From positions 38,979 through 102,978 of the forward strand of contig DATKYQ010000027.1 of NCBI GenBank assembly GCA_035528415.1: a stretch of 64,000 nucleotides of DNA. The letters run 5' to 3'. The position numbers were made by a program, and so were the translations under genes. The stretch is from DATKYQ01 sp035528415 (GTDB taxonomy: Bacteria; Myxococcota; B64-G9). Each line of letters opens with the position of its first letter. Within the stretch, counting starts at the first letter, position 1. Below the pieces are notes generated by a model. It was not told where the DNA came from. It searched no databases and saw only the letters and a list, made by a program, of their open reading frames with translations. Shown piece after piece: positions 33,182-42,537 of this stretch.

Positions 33182-34365
33182 GTCGGGTTCCCCTCGCTCG
33201 CCAGCAGGCGTCGCATGGCCCAGGGGCTTGTCAGGCTGGCCGTAAAAACGCTGCCGATTGTGGCTGTCAGGGCCAGGTCGCCGAGCGGGCCGGGGAAAAA
33301 CTGCGCAACGCTTAGGGCGATCGCCAGCGCCATGCCACCATGCGGCAACAGCCCCGGCCCGATTCCCAAAAGTCCGCTGCCGGGAGCAGCACGCCTGCCG
33401 GCCAGCGCGCCGCCGAGGAGTTTGCCGCCGAATCGCAGTACGATGAAGGGAGGAATCAGGGCCAGAAGCGACAGAGGCGGCAGACTCCAGATGGCTCCGG
33501 CCATGGTGAGCAGGATCAGGTAGACGGGCTTCTCCAGCCGCAACAGAGAACTTAAAATCCGGCTGCGCAACGGGGAACGATTGGCCACCACGATTCCGAC
33601 CAGCATGTTAATAAGCAGTGGAGACAAGGCCAGGTAATGGGCCACGCCGCCAGAGAAGACCACCAGGCCCAGCACAACCACCAAAAGTTGGCTGTCGGAG
33701 TAACGAAACAAGGTCATCAGGTGGAACAGGATGCCCAGCGCCAGGCTGAACAGGAAAGTCGCGCCAAGCCACATCCAGCCACTGCTCAGCAGGCCCGTGC
33801 CGGCCGGGTGCAGGGACGAGAAGCACAGGGCCGCGCCCGCGACGATGACAGCCGGCAAGGCGTCGATGCTGGTCACCACGCGCACCATGCGCGTCAGCGG
33901 GCCGCAGCCGCGAATGTCGAGCGTCACCTGCGATGCGATGGTCGGAGAGGAAGTGGAGGCGATTGCGGCCAGGAGAAGCGCGGGCAACCAGTCGGGTTGA
34001 CCGGAGATAAAGAAGGGCAACGCGCTAATACCCGCGCCGACCAGCAGCATTGTCGTTAAAGACTCGATAGCGGCCGCTTCGAAACACGAGCCGGAAATTT
34101 TCTTGAGATCGGTTTTGTAGAACTGCAGTCCAAATAGCAGACCCACCCAGCCGATACCCAGGTTAACGAGCACGTCCAGTCCGGATAGCGCCTGCCGATC
34201 GAAAAGCCCGGCGGCCTGCGGCCCCAGCAACAGACCGATCGCGAAAAAACCAAGGCCCGAGGAGATCAAGGACTTCAGCAGCACCGGCATTCGCGCGACT
34301 CTGAACATCGCGGCGCCCAGGTAGGCGAAGACGGCGATTACAATCAGGCCGAGAATGCTTCTCAA
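33178..34365 (-). CDS. Cation:proton antiporter (second copy in operon)
   Basis: A 395-residue polytopic membrane protein in the same antiporter superfamily, about 11-12 helices. It has the helix region LLLAAIASTSSPTIASQVTL and then SIDALPAVIVAG, where the other copy has SPSTAVAV and LKDIVVLVG. The two are only distantly similar, so they may form a heterodimer rather than be recent duplicates; that is inference. It overlaps the downstream antiporter and the upstream PII-like gene by 4 bp each. Confidence 0.82.
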   Translation of the reverse strand: MRSILGLIVIAVFAYLGAAMFRVARMPVLLKSLISSGLGFFAIGLLLGPQAAGLFDRQALSGLDVLVNLGIGWVGLLFGLQFYKTDLKKISGSCFEAAAIESLTTMLLVGAGISALPFFISGQPDWLPALLLAAIASTSSPTIASQVTLDIRGCGPLTRMVRVVTSIDALPAVIVAGAALCFSSLHPAGTGLLSSGWMWLGATFLFSLALGILFHLMTLFRYSDSQLLVVVLGLVVFSGGVAHYLALSPLLINMLVGIVVANRSPLRSRILSSLLRLEKPVYLILLTMAGAIWSLPPLSLLALIPPFIVLRFGGKLLGGALAGRRAAPGSGLLGIGPGLLPHGGMALAIALSVAQFFPGPLGDLALTATIGSVFTASLTSPWAMRRLLASEGNPT

Positions 34366-34721
34366 CGGATCTCCCCCGCCAGTCCTCGAGCGGTTGTTAC
34401 CGGGACACTGAAGAGGATTCCGGATCCGGGCGCGGAGAAATCTCCACAGACATCCTCGGTGAGACGGATGGCGGGCTCGAGCTTGTCGTGCTCCAGCAGC
34501 GACAGGATCAGGTGGCTGTCCGTGTTGCCTCCCGGGAAGAGTGAAACCAGGCCGGCAAAGATGGGAACATCGCGGGCGAGAACCTGGGCCATCCCGCGCG
34601 ATTCGATCAGCGTGGCTCCGGTGATGCCCAACTCAAGGAAACCCTCCAGGATCATGTCCCGCTGATGGTGGTTTTTAACCACCACAAAAAGCAACTGCAA
34701 TCCGCTCTCCCCTTCAGACAT
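34362..34721 (-). CDS. PII-like signalling protein
   Basis: A 119-residue protein with the ferredoxin-like pattern of PII (GlnB) and PII-like proteins: a first strand LLFVVVKNHHQRDMILEGFLELG, a T-loop region (GMAQVL onwards), and GDFSAPGSGILFSVPV at the end, where PII has its GTGKIFVxP motif. The T-loop lacks the tyrosine that is uridylylated in GlnB, so it is a PII-like, non-canonical regulator. Proteins of this kind bind nucleotides and often control a membrane transporter beside them. ATG 34721 has GAGG nine bases upstream; ATG 34730 overlaps the EIIA gene and has no spacing. Confidence 0.72.
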   Translation of the reverse strand: MSEGESGLQLLFVVVKNHHQRDMILEGFLELGITGATLIESRGMAQVLARDVPIFAGLVSLFPGGNTDSHLILSLLEHDKLEPAIRLTEDVCGDFSAPGSGILFSVPVTTARGLAGEIR

Positions 34722-35178
34722 GTTTGTCATCCTCTGCGGCGACGATGGAGTAGAGGGCGGCGGCGTCCGTGGCTTGCTGCATGCGTTCGAGGAAGGGCCG
34801 GATGCTGCAGAATCGGGCGATGCGCGCCAGGATGCGGATGTGGGTGCCGACCTGGCCAGCGGGGCTCAGCAGACAGAAGACGATCTGAACCGGTATGCCG
34901 TCTTGGGTGCCCATATCCAACGGTTCAGTCAGGCGTCCGACGAAACAGACCGGTTTTTTGAGCCCTGCGATCATGGCGTGGGGAATTGCGATACCCCCCT
35001 CCAGCCCGGTGCACATTTTCAACTCGCGCTCCCACAGTCCCTGAAAGACATCTTCCCGGTTCAGTTCCAAGCGCCGGGAGCAGATATGATCCGCCAAAGA
35101 GGAGATCAGTTCGCGATCGTTCGCGGGCGTCAGGTCGGTCATGACCATGTCGGGATCGAGGTAGTCTCGCAGGTGCAT
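34714..35178 (-). CDS. PTS EIIA domain protein (PtsN/fructose type)
   Basis: A 154-residue EIIA domain with the phosphorylatable His67 in GGIAIPHAMI and a C-terminal helical part typical of the IIA-Fru/Ntr fold. The lack of a linked EIIB or EIIC suggests regulation rather than sugar uptake. PtsN is known to regulate potassium channels and sensor kinases in other bacteria. It is the first gene of the antiporter operon, and overlaps the PII-like gene by 8 bp when that gene starts at 34721. Upstream is a 129-bp gap with no clear promoter. Confidence 0.88.
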   Translation of the reverse strand: MHLRDYLDPDMVMTDLTPANDRELISSLADHICSRRLELNREDVFQGLWERELKMCTGLEGGIAIPHAMIAGLKKPVCFVGRLTEPLDMGTQDGIPVQIVFCLLSPAGQVGTHIRILARIARFCSIRPFLERMQQATDAAALYSIVAAEDDKHV

Positions 35179-35307
35179 CGGGAGGCCCTCCTTTGACTCG
35201 GGACAAGATAGCCCGGATGCTGGTGCAGGCGCAAGAGATCGAAACAGGGTTTACGACGGCGGGTGATAGCGAGTAGGCTAATGTAGCGAACTGGAGGGAG
35301 GCATGTG

Positions 35308-38300
35308 ATGAATGTGGTCCGCCGCTTTGGATCGTTGCTGCTGGTATGTATTTTCACGGGGCTGGCAGTCCTGGGTGTTTTCGGCTGCAGCCAGACACAT
35401 GGCGACTGCATCACGTCCGGAAAGTGCGAGTGCCTGCAGAAGGAGGATTGTCCGGAGGACCAGGACTGTATCAACGGGCAATGTTCCCGGCTGATCCCGC
35501 CGCCGCCTCCGAAGAAAGGGTTCGACTCGCCCTGTCTGCGCGACAAGGAGTGCATCTCGGGACACTGCCTGCCGCGCGGTCCGGGTAACGGCGGAGTTTG
35601 CACCCGCGCTTGTGACGAGCAGCCCTGCCCCGACAATTGGGAGTGCAAGCGCCACGTTCCCGATGACGGCAGCGGCGGCATTGATTTGTGCGTCCAGGCG
35701 ATCGAGAACCGTCTCTGTTTCGGCTGCTCGGTGTCCTCGCAGTGTAACGCCATCGGAGACCTGTGCCTCGAAGTCGGCGGGCAATTCGTGTGCGCGGCGG
35801 ATTGCAGCCAGGCCGAGTGTCCCGCGGGGTACGAATGTACCTCTCATAGCGTGACTGGGGGCATCAGCCGCCAATGTCTGCCGCAGGGGGGCAGTTGTGA
35901 CTGCAGCAAGTCGACGATCGGCCTGACTCGCTCGTGCACCTTGTCCAACGAGCAGGGAACCTGCTTCGGGACACAGACCTGTCTGGACGCCGAGCCGCTG
36001 CCCGAATGGGGAGCGTGCGACGCAAACATCCCGCAGCGCGAGGTTTGCAACGGTCTCGACGATGATTGCGACGGCTTGACCGACGCTGAAGATCCCAGTG
36101 TGACAACCGACGATCTGCCGGACGACCCTCCCTATCCGAACTGCCGCAAGGGATCCCAGCTTGGAAGCTGTACCGGCCGCTGGTTGTGCCTGGCCGGGGA
36201 CGACGGAGTCTGGCACTGGGAGTGCGGGGCCACCGATCCGGAGAACGAAGTCTGCAACGGGCGGGACGACAACTGTGACGGAATCGCCGACGATCCTTTC
36301 ATCGACGCCGCGGGTCGCTACGTGCATCTCGAGCATTGCGGCGGGTGCGGCGGCGATTGCCGCCGGATGGTGCCCGGCCTGCTGCTCAATGACGACGGCC
36401 AGGCAGCGGATGGAGCGGTCGAGTGCCTGGTGCGCGGCGGCTTGCCGGTCTGCGTGCCGCACCTGTGCGCGGCGGGTCTGTATCCTTTCCCCGAGCAGGC
36501 TCCGGTTACCTGCGCCGAATTGATTTCGTCGGCATGTCAGCCATGCGGGCAGAACTCCGACTGCCGCATCTCATCGGACATCTGCGTCAATGTCGGCGAA
36601 GATCCGGGCACTTTTTGCGCCCAGAGCTGCGACCCTGCCTCGCCCTATGAAGGTTGCAGCGGCGAGACTGGAGTTCAGGGATGCTGTCCCCCGGATCAGT
36701 TCTGCCGGCAGGCTCACGGCGGCTTGTTCTGCGCGCCGCGGGCCGGCAGCTGTACCTGCAACGCCGAGAGAGTCGGGGCAACCAGGTCGTGTTTCCTGAG
36801 CGGAGCCGGCTCGCAATTGTGCCAGGGCAAGCAAACCTGCAGGATCGCGGGCGCGGAAATACTCGAGTGGAGCGACTGCGAGCCTTCAGACGTGGTCGTG
36901 GAGGTGTGCGATCAACTCGACAACAACTGCGACGGCCGCATCGATGAGGACTTTGTAGACCAACAGGGGCGCTACTACACCGACGAGCACTGCGGGGAGT
37001 GCAACCACAACTGTCTCGCACAATGGGACCGCGAGATCCAGCACGCCATCGGCGGATGTATAGAGCAGGACGCTTCGCTGGATTGCGAAATAGTAGCCTG
37101 CACGACGGAGCGCATATCCGGCCTCGGTCTCTGTCGTCAAGATGGCGACTGCCAGGCAGGGAGCCACTGCGATTCGCTCTACCATCACTGCCTGGCGGAC
37201 AACCCGGGTGAATGTCCGGGTGGGTACTGCGGGGTGCCCTGCGGCGACGATCAGGACTGCGTCGTTAGCTACGGCCCGGGTTATAGCTGCGACGCCGGTT
37301 CGCATTCTTGCGGGATGGGCATCCAGTTCGTCGATGCCAACGATGAACCCACGGATGGGTGCGAGTGTCCCGGTTCGGCCTCGGGTGCCGGTGACGAACC
37401 CGACCTGGCCGACGAGTTCCCGCAGCCGGGCGAGGCATACGTCGATCGCAACTGCGACGGGATTGATGGCGACGCGGCCCGGGCGCTGTTCGTCAGATCT
37501 GGAAGCGACCAGAGCCTCGGTACCCGCCAGCATCCCTTCGCCACTATCAACCAGGCCCTGGCGGCCTTCGACTCCGTGCGCCACGATTACATCCTGGTCG
37601 CCGCGGGATACTACCAGGAAAACATCGAATTGGCCGAGGGCATAGGCCTCTACGGCGGCTACTCGAACGATTTCTCGAGGCGCGATGTCGTCCTCTATCC
37701 GACGATCATCAGGGGTAACGAGCCCGGCCCGGGCCAGCCACCCGGCACCGTCCATGTTGCCGGGATAAGTTTCAGGCGCACGGTGCTGGCCGGCTTCACC
37801 GTGCAGGGTTGCGACGTCAATTCCCAGGCTTCACAGGGCCAGACGGCCGCAAGCACTTACGCCGTCTACATCAGCGACTGCAACTCGAAGCTGGTGTTGA
37901 TGAACAATCTGATCGTGGGCGGCCGCGGCGGCCGCGGCGCGGACGGCTCGCCGGGTGTCTCCGGCAACAGCGGCGACGACGGGGCGAACGGTCAGGACAC
38001 CTGGGAGTGCCCGGGCAGCGCGGACTGCTACGGCCGGACCAGGGCCGGGGGCGCCGGTGGCAGTAACCCAAGTTGCGGCGGGGCCGGCGGCAACGCGGGC
38101 GCCACGGTGCGCGCCTATTGCGCCAATGCTGACTGCGTCCAGGACTATCGCTTCGGTGGCTTCAACGGCGCCGGCGGCAGCGACAGCATCTACGGCAGTT
38201 CGCCGGATCCCGCGCTGTGCAAATACGATTGCCAGGTGGGAGCGGCCGACCGGCCCTGTAACGGCCAGGACGCCGGCGCTGGATCGGACGGAGCGCCCGG

Positions 38301-39003
38301 AAACGGAGGCACGGGCTGCACGTCCGGGGGCGGCACGGTCACCAACGGACTATACGCCGCGGGCTCGGGCAATTCGGGCGCGGCCGGGAGCGACGGTGTC
38401 GGCGGGGGCGGCGGGGGCGCCGGTGGATCGGTGACGAACTACAACACATCGCCGCCTTGCAACGTCGGAAACCCGTTTGGAGACCTGGGCGCCTCGGGCG
38501 GCGGAGGAGGGGCCGGGGGTTGCCGGGCCGTGGGCGGCGGCTCGGGCTCAGGCGGCGGCGGTTCGTTCGGCGTGTTCCTGTATTTCTCGGCCGCGCCCAC
38601 AAGTTTTCCCAAGGTCCGGGCTAATCGCATCAGGCGCGGTTTCGGCGGAGCCGGGGGAGCAGGCGCTGGAGGCGGCCAGGGCGGCCTCGGCGGCCAAGGC
38701 GGTCTCGGCGGCGAGAGCGTTCTGCCGGCCTGGTGCGCAGGGAGCGCCGGCCGGGGAGGTCGCGGCGGAGACGGCGGAGCGGGAGGTGGTGGAGGCGGAG
38801 GATGCGGGGGCGCTTCCTTCGCCGTCACCAGCAACCGGGTGGACGATCCGGCCAATCCTTTCATCCTCGACAACCAGTTCGAGTCGCCCGGCACACAGCA
38901 GACCGGTGGTACCGGTGGTGTTGGAGGACCTTCGCCGATGGGCGAAAGCTATAAAGGCCGCGCGGGTGCCGAGGGCGCCGCGGGCGACAGCTGGATCTAT
39001 TGA
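35308..39003 (+). CDS. Giant Cys-rich lipoprotein with MopE-like motifs, beta-helix and Gly-rich C terminus
   Basis: A 1231-residue lipoprotein (lipobox VFGCSQT, Cys about 29). The first 640 residues are Cys-rich with several MopE-like copies such as CNGLDDDCDGLTD, CNGRDDNCDGIAD and CDQLDNNCDGRID, which probably bind calcium. A DUF1565/right-handed beta-helix entry follows (HPFATINQALAAF, then YILVAAGYYQENI and GLYGGYSNDF, residues about 730-790). The last 350 residues are mainly Gly with Ala, Asp and Ser in GGxGG runs, similar to PE-PGRS- or collagen-like regions. ATG 35308 is favoured by GGGAGG at 35296-35301. It is paralogous to the next gene, which starts 10 bp after its stop. Confidence 0.88.
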   Translation: MNVVRRFGSLLLVCIFTGLAVLGVFGCSQTHGDCITSGKCECLQKEDCPEDQDCINGQCSRLIPPPPPKKGFDSPCLRDKECISGHCLPRGPGNGGVCTRACDEQPCPDNWECKRHVPDDGSGGIDLCVQAIENRLCFGCSVSSQCNAIGDLCLEVGGQFVCAADCSQAECPAGYECTSHSVTGGISRQCLPQGGSCDCSKSTIGLTRSCTLSNEQGTCFGTQTCLDAEPLPEWGACDANIPQREVCNGLDDDCDGLTDAEDPSVTTDDLPDDPPYPNCRKGSQLGSCTGRWLCLAGDDGVWHWECGATDPENEVCNGRDDNCDGIADDPFIDAAGRYVHLEHCGGCGGDCRRMVPGLLLNDDGQAADGAVECLVRGGLPVCVPHLCAAGLYPFPEQAPVTCAELISSACQPCGQNSDCRISSDICVNVGEDPGTFCAQSCDPASPYEGCSGETGVQGCCPPDQFCRQAHGGLFCAPRAGSCTCNAERVGATRSCFLSGAGSQLCQGKQTCRIAGAEILEWSDCEPSDVVVEVCDQLDNNCDGRIDEDFVDQQGRYYTDEHCGECNHNCLAQWDREIQHAIGGCIEQDASLDCEIVACTTERISGLGLCRQDGDCQAGSHCDSLYHHCLADNPGECPGGYCGVPCGDDQDCVVSYGPGYSCDAGSHSCGMGIQFVDANDEPTDGCECPGSASGAGDEPDLADEFPQPGEAYVDRNCDGIDGDAARALFVRSGSDQSLGTRQHPFATINQALAAFDSVRHDYILVAAGYYQENIELAEGIGLYGGYSNDFSRRDVVLYPTIIRGNEPGPGQPPGTVHVAGISFRRTVLAGFTVQGCDVNSQASQGQTAASTYAVYISDCNSKLVLMNNLIVGGRGGRGADGSPGVSGNSGDDGANGQDTWECPGSADCYGRTRAGGAGGSNPSCGGAGGNAGATVRAYCANADCVQDYRFGGFNGAGGSDSIYGSSPDPALCKYDCQVGAADRPCNGQDAGAGSDGAPGNGGTGCTSGGGTVTNGLYAAGSGNSGAAGSDGVGGGGGGAGGSVTNYNTSPPCNVGNPFGDLGASGGGGGAGGCRAVGGGSGSGGGGSFGVFLYFSAAPTSFPKVRANRIRRGFGGAGGAGAGGGQGGLGGQGGLGGESVLPAWCAGSAGRGGRGGDGGAGGGGGGGCGGASFAVTSNRVDDPANPFILDNQFESPGTQQTGGTGGVGGPSPMGESYKGRAGAEGAAGDSWIY
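37915..38830 (+). repeat. Gly-rich coding repeat of the first giant lipoprotein
   Basis: The DNA consists largely of GGC/GGG/GGA-type triplets in frame, encoding GGxGG with interspersed Ser, Asp and Ala. No strict period is seen. The antisense strand shows Pro-rich false ORFs here. Confidence 0.7.
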
Positions 39004-39013
39004 GGGCAAAGCC

Positions 39014-42000
39014 ATGAAACCTGTTCTGCTCATTCCGGTATGGACGCTTTTGATAATGGGCATATTGCTTATGCCCGGCTGCGGGCGCGACTGGCTGCCC
39101 GAGGGCGCCGGGGCATGTGTCTTCGACAGCGATTGCATCTCCGGTTACGTCTGCTTCAACGGACGTTGCATCAAAACAGACTACGGCGAGTCTGACGGCG
39201 GCATGCGCCTGAAAGAGTTTGGTGAGCGCTGCGATGACAACGACGAGTGCCGATCGACCTACTGCCTGCCCCATCCCCAGGGCGGATTCTGCACCCGTAC
39301 CTGCGACGAGGGCTGTCCGCCTTCGTGGTCCTGCCGACAGGTGATCGATCCCCACGGCGGCCCGACCCGCTTGGGGTTGTGCGCCATGGACCAGGGCCAA
39401 CTCTGCCGCGCTTGTGCGAGCGACAGCGACTGTCACCCGGCCGGATCGGATCTGTGTCTGCAGATCGGTGACGGAAGCTACTGCGCGGCCGACTGCTGGT
39501 ACGAAAACTGTCCTTTAGGCTATCTGTGCAGCGACGTCGAGTACACCGACCAGGTATTGCGTCAATGTATACCGGGCGGAGGAACCTGTAGCTGCACAAC
39601 CGAAACAGAGGGCATGGTGCGCGGTTGCCAGCGCAGCTCGGAGTTGGGAACCTGTACGGGATTCGAAGCTTGCGATCCTCCCCGGGGATGGACCGAGTGC
39701 TCGGCCTTGGCGCCCAGCCAGGAGATTTGCAACGGCCTGGACGACGACTGCAACGGCCTGGTGGACGAGGATCTCGTGGGCCAGGCCTGCAGCGAAGAGA
39801 ACCAGTACGGCAGTTGCCCCGGGGTCTACGAGTGCCACGCTCTCGACGGCTGGGTTTGCTCGGCACAGCTGCCCGGGCCGGAAGACTGCGACAACTTCGA
39901 CAACGACTGCGACGGACAGATCGACGAAGGCTTCATAGACGGCCAGGGCCGATACGTGACCGACGAGCACTGCGGAGGCTGCGAGATCGATTGCGGGGTG
40001 ATGATCGCGCACGCCACCAGGGCAGAATGTCGCCTGGAAGGCGGCGAGCCGGTCTGCCGCGCCACTGCATGCGAAGAAGGCTACTTCGTTTGGAGAGAGG
40101 GGGTTGCCTGCCTGGGCCTGCCGGACAATCTCTGCCAGCCGTGCAACACCGACCAGGATTGCCTGGCCCCCGGTTCAGTCTGCATCGTCAATGGGACCGA
40201 AAAGTACTGCGGGCGGGATTGCTCCAACACCTCACCCTACGGGCCGGGTTGTCCCCAGGGCTATAGCTGTCTTTCATATTCCGCCGGGCTGCAGTGCCAG
40301 CCGGAAAACGACACCTGTCTGTGCGCGGAGTCGACGCTGGGATCTGTTCGATCGTGCCGCCTGGACACCTGCCAGGGCTACCAGGAGTGTGTGCTCATTG
40401 CAGGAATCTTCGAGTGGTCAGCCTGCAACGTGGAGGATTTCAACGTCGAGATATGTGACGGGTTGGACAACAACTGCGACGGGCAGATCGACGAGGGGTT
40501 CCTCAACCAGGCGACCGGCCGCTACGAGAGCGACGAACACTGCGGTTTCTGCAACAACGACTGTGGACCTTACTGGTCGGAGCCGGTCGATCACACAATT
40601 GGCGTGTGCGACGTCGATGCCCCGGGAATGCCCGAGTGCATCATGGGCCCGTGCTCCATAGAAGTGGAGAATGGTGTTCAGTACGAATGGGTGGATGTCA
40701 ACGGGGACTTCGACGATGGATGCGAGTGCCGGCGGGTGTTGGGAAACACGACCAGCGATCTTCCCGATCTGATCGCCGAGCCGGAGCCGGGTTACGAGTA
40801 TTTGGACGAGAACTGTGATGGAATCGACGGAGTGGTGCAAGACGCCCTGTTCGTCAGTGCAGGCGTCCCGCCCGGTGGAGACGGCAGCCTCGATCATCCG
40901 TTGGCAACCTTGTCCGTGGCCATCACAACATTTGCTTCGTCCGGTAAGAGCTACATCCTGGTAGCCGAGGGCTCTTACCAGGAGAGCATCAGCCTGCAAC
41001 CCGGGGTCAAGCTGCACGGCGGGTACTCGGCCGATTTCAAAAGCCGCGATGTTTGGTTGTACCAGTCGGTGATCCAGGGACAGGATGCGGATCACACCGT
41101 CCGGGCCGATGGGATAGTCGGTGTAGGAACGTTGCTTTCGGGGTTCGTCATCCGCGGTCGCGAGTTGAGCCAGGCGGCCGACGTCGATCACGACGGCCCG
41201 GCTTCGGTGGCTGTGGTGCTCAGCGATTGCGACGACGCCTTGGTTCTGCGCAGCAACATAATGATCGGCGGCAGGGGCGCCGACGGCGGGAGAGGAAGCT
41301 CGGGCCAGGCGGGTTTCGGACGTCAGGATTCGACGGCGCTGGACGGCGCCGTGGGGCTGGTTGGGTTGCGCCTGTCGGGCAACTGCAGCGGAACAGAGCG
41401 GGCCGGCGGAAGCGGGGGAGTCAACGCCGATTGCCAGGGCTCGAACGGAAATCCCGGGGGCACGACTTTCTGCCCGCAGTTTGACTGGGACTCCTATCCA
41501 TACAGAGGGACACGGGCTCAGTATTTAAGTGGGGCCTCCGGTAACGGTCTCGGAGGACACGACTGGAGCTTCGACTATATGAGCGGCAGTTCCTGTTCAC
41601 ACGCGACCGAGTCGGGCTACCCGACTGAAATAGAACTCAATGTCGGACAGGACGGGCAAGACGGCGCGGACGGGACCAATGGACAGGGCGGCGCCGGCGG
41701 AAGCGGACGCTATGGTTCGATCTCCGGCGCCTCATGGGTGGCCGCACCTTTTGGCGCCGGGACCGGCACGCCTGGTGCCGACGGAGACATTGCCGGCGGA
41801 GGCGGCGGAGGCGGCGGCACCGCGCGTTACTACACGGGCTTGGGCGATTGCTCCATGTACGAGATCGGCCCCTCCGGAGGAGGCGGCGGGGCCGGCGGAT
41901 GCGGCGGGAGGGGAGGCCTGCCGGGCCGGGCGGGCGGCGCCTCGATTGTAGTACTGGTCAGCGCCGCTCCCGGTGCGCCGGGAACAAGGCCTCCCGAACT

Positions 42001-42445
42001 GAGCCACAACCTGATCGAACGCGGTCAGGGCGGGCGGGGCGGTGACGGCGGGTTCGGCGGGATCGGTGGCCTGGGCGGAGTCGGCGGCTTCGGCGGAGGT
42101 CCGCCGGACTGGATCTCGTCGCAAGCAGGCAAGGGCGGCGACGGGGGCAACGGCGGCCCCGGCGGCGGCGGAGGCGCGTCTGCCGGGGGTCCTTCCTTCG
42201 GCGTGCTGGGGTTCAACGTGGCGGTCGACGATTACGCCGCGAACAACAACTTCGTCTACGATGACAGCGTGCCGACCGGCGGCTCCGGCGGAGCGGGTGG
42301 AATATCGGTCGGCCCGGGCGCCAGCGGCTCGATAGGGCTCGACGGCGCTTTCGGTAACGTGCTCGAACTCACGAGTTGTCCGGCAGGCGGATGTCCGCCG
42401 GGTTTCGCCTGCGACTCGAACAACGTCTGCGTCCCGTCTAGTTAG
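39014..42445 (+). CDS. Giant Cys-rich lipoprotein, tandem paralogue
   Basis: A 1143-residue lipoprotein (lipobox LMPGCGRD, Cys about 22) with the same layout as its upstream neighbour. Cys-rich modules carry CNGLDDDCNGLVD, CDNFDNDCDGQID and CDGLDNNCDGQID motifs. The beta-helix entry (YILVAEGSYQESI, LHGGYSADF) follows, and a Gly-rich region (about 750-1060) closes with a short Cys-rich end, CPPGFACDSNNVCV, that the first protein lacks. The two proteins match segment by segment (for example GRYxxDEHCG), so they arose by tandem duplication. ATG 39014 is used; the frame is open far upstream inside the first gene. Likely a surface or outer-membrane-exposed scaffold; no enzyme motif is visible. Confidence 0.88.
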   Translation: MKPVLLIPVWTLLIMGILLMPGCGRDWLPEGAGACVFDSDCISGYVCFNGRCIKTDYGESDGGMRLKEFGERCDDNDECRSTYCLPHPQGGFCTRTCDEGCPPSWSCRQVIDPHGGPTRLGLCAMDQGQLCRACASDSDCHPAGSDLCLQIGDGSYCAADCWYENCPLGYLCSDVEYTDQVLRQCIPGGGTCSCTTETEGMVRGCQRSSELGTCTGFEACDPPRGWTECSALAPSQEICNGLDDDCNGLVDEDLVGQACSEENQYGSCPGVYECHALDGWVCSAQLPGPEDCDNFDNDCDGQIDEGFIDGQGRYVTDEHCGGCEIDCGVMIAHATRAECRLEGGEPVCRATACEEGYFVWREGVACLGLPDNLCQPCNTDQDCLAPGSVCIVNGTEKYCGRDCSNTSPYGPGCPQGYSCLSYSAGLQCQPENDTCLCAESTLGSVRSCRLDTCQGYQECVLIAGIFEWSACNVEDFNVEICDGLDNNCDGQIDEGFLNQATGRYESDEHCGFCNNDCGPYWSEPVDHTIGVCDVDAPGMPECIMGPCSIEVENGVQYEWVDVNGDFDDGCECRRVLGNTTSDLPDLIAEPEPGYEYLDENCDGIDGVVQDALFVSAGVPPGGDGSLDHPLATLSVAITTFASSGKSYILVAEGSYQESISLQPGVKLHGGYSADFKSRDVWLYQSVIQGQDADHTVRADGIVGVGTLLSGFVIRGRELSQAADVDHDGPASVAVVLSDCDDALVLRSNIMIGGRGADGGRGSSGQAGFGRQDSTALDGAVGLVGLRLSGNCSGTERAGGSGGVNADCQGSNGNPGGTTFCPQFDWDSYPYRGTRAQYLSGASGNGLGGHDWSFDYMSGSSCSHATESGYPTEIELNVGQDGQDGADGTNGQGGAGGSGRYGSISGASWVAAPFGAGTGTPGADGDIAGGGGGGGGTARYYTGLGDCSMYEIGPSGGGGGAGGCGGRGGLPGRAGGASIVVLVSAAPGAPGTRPPELSHNLIERGQGGRGGDGGFGGIGGLGGVGGFGGGPPDWISSQAGKGGDGGNGGPGGGGGASAGGPSFGVLGFNVAVDDYAANNNFVYDDSVPTGGSGGAGGISVGPGASGSIGLDGAFGNVLELTSCPAGGCPPGFACDSNNVCVPSS
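41265..42200 (+). repeat. Gly-rich coding repeat of the second giant lipoprotein
   Basis: In-frame Gly-rich low-complexity sequence like that of the first paralogue, including long GGxGG runs near 41780-41920 and 42025-42185. The two Gly-rich regions are similar in style, not visibly identical copies, so recent gene conversion is not evident by eye. Confidence 0.65.
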
Positions 42446-42496
42446 AGTCCATCTCGAAACTGATCGAACACCATTAAAATACCCAATAATTTCGTA

Positions 42497-42534
42497 GTGC
42501 CCGTCTTCGGAAAACGGGGTTTTGGGACGGGCAC
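42497..42534. terminator. Strong hairpin between convergent genes (bidirectional terminator)
   Basis: GTGCCCGTC at 42497-42505 is complemented by GACGGGCAC at 42526-42534, and the inside can pair further (AAAAC with GTTTT). A T-rich and A-rich context on either side fits a bidirectional intrinsic terminator between the giant lipoprotein operon and the convergent membrane protein gene, whose stop is 3 bp away. Confidence 0.7.
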
Positions 42535-42537
42535 AAA

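Noticed and set aside
38439..38894. Pro-rich minus-strand frame in the Gly-rich region
   Set aside because: It is the complement of Gly codons, a usual artefact of GC-rich low-complexity sequence.
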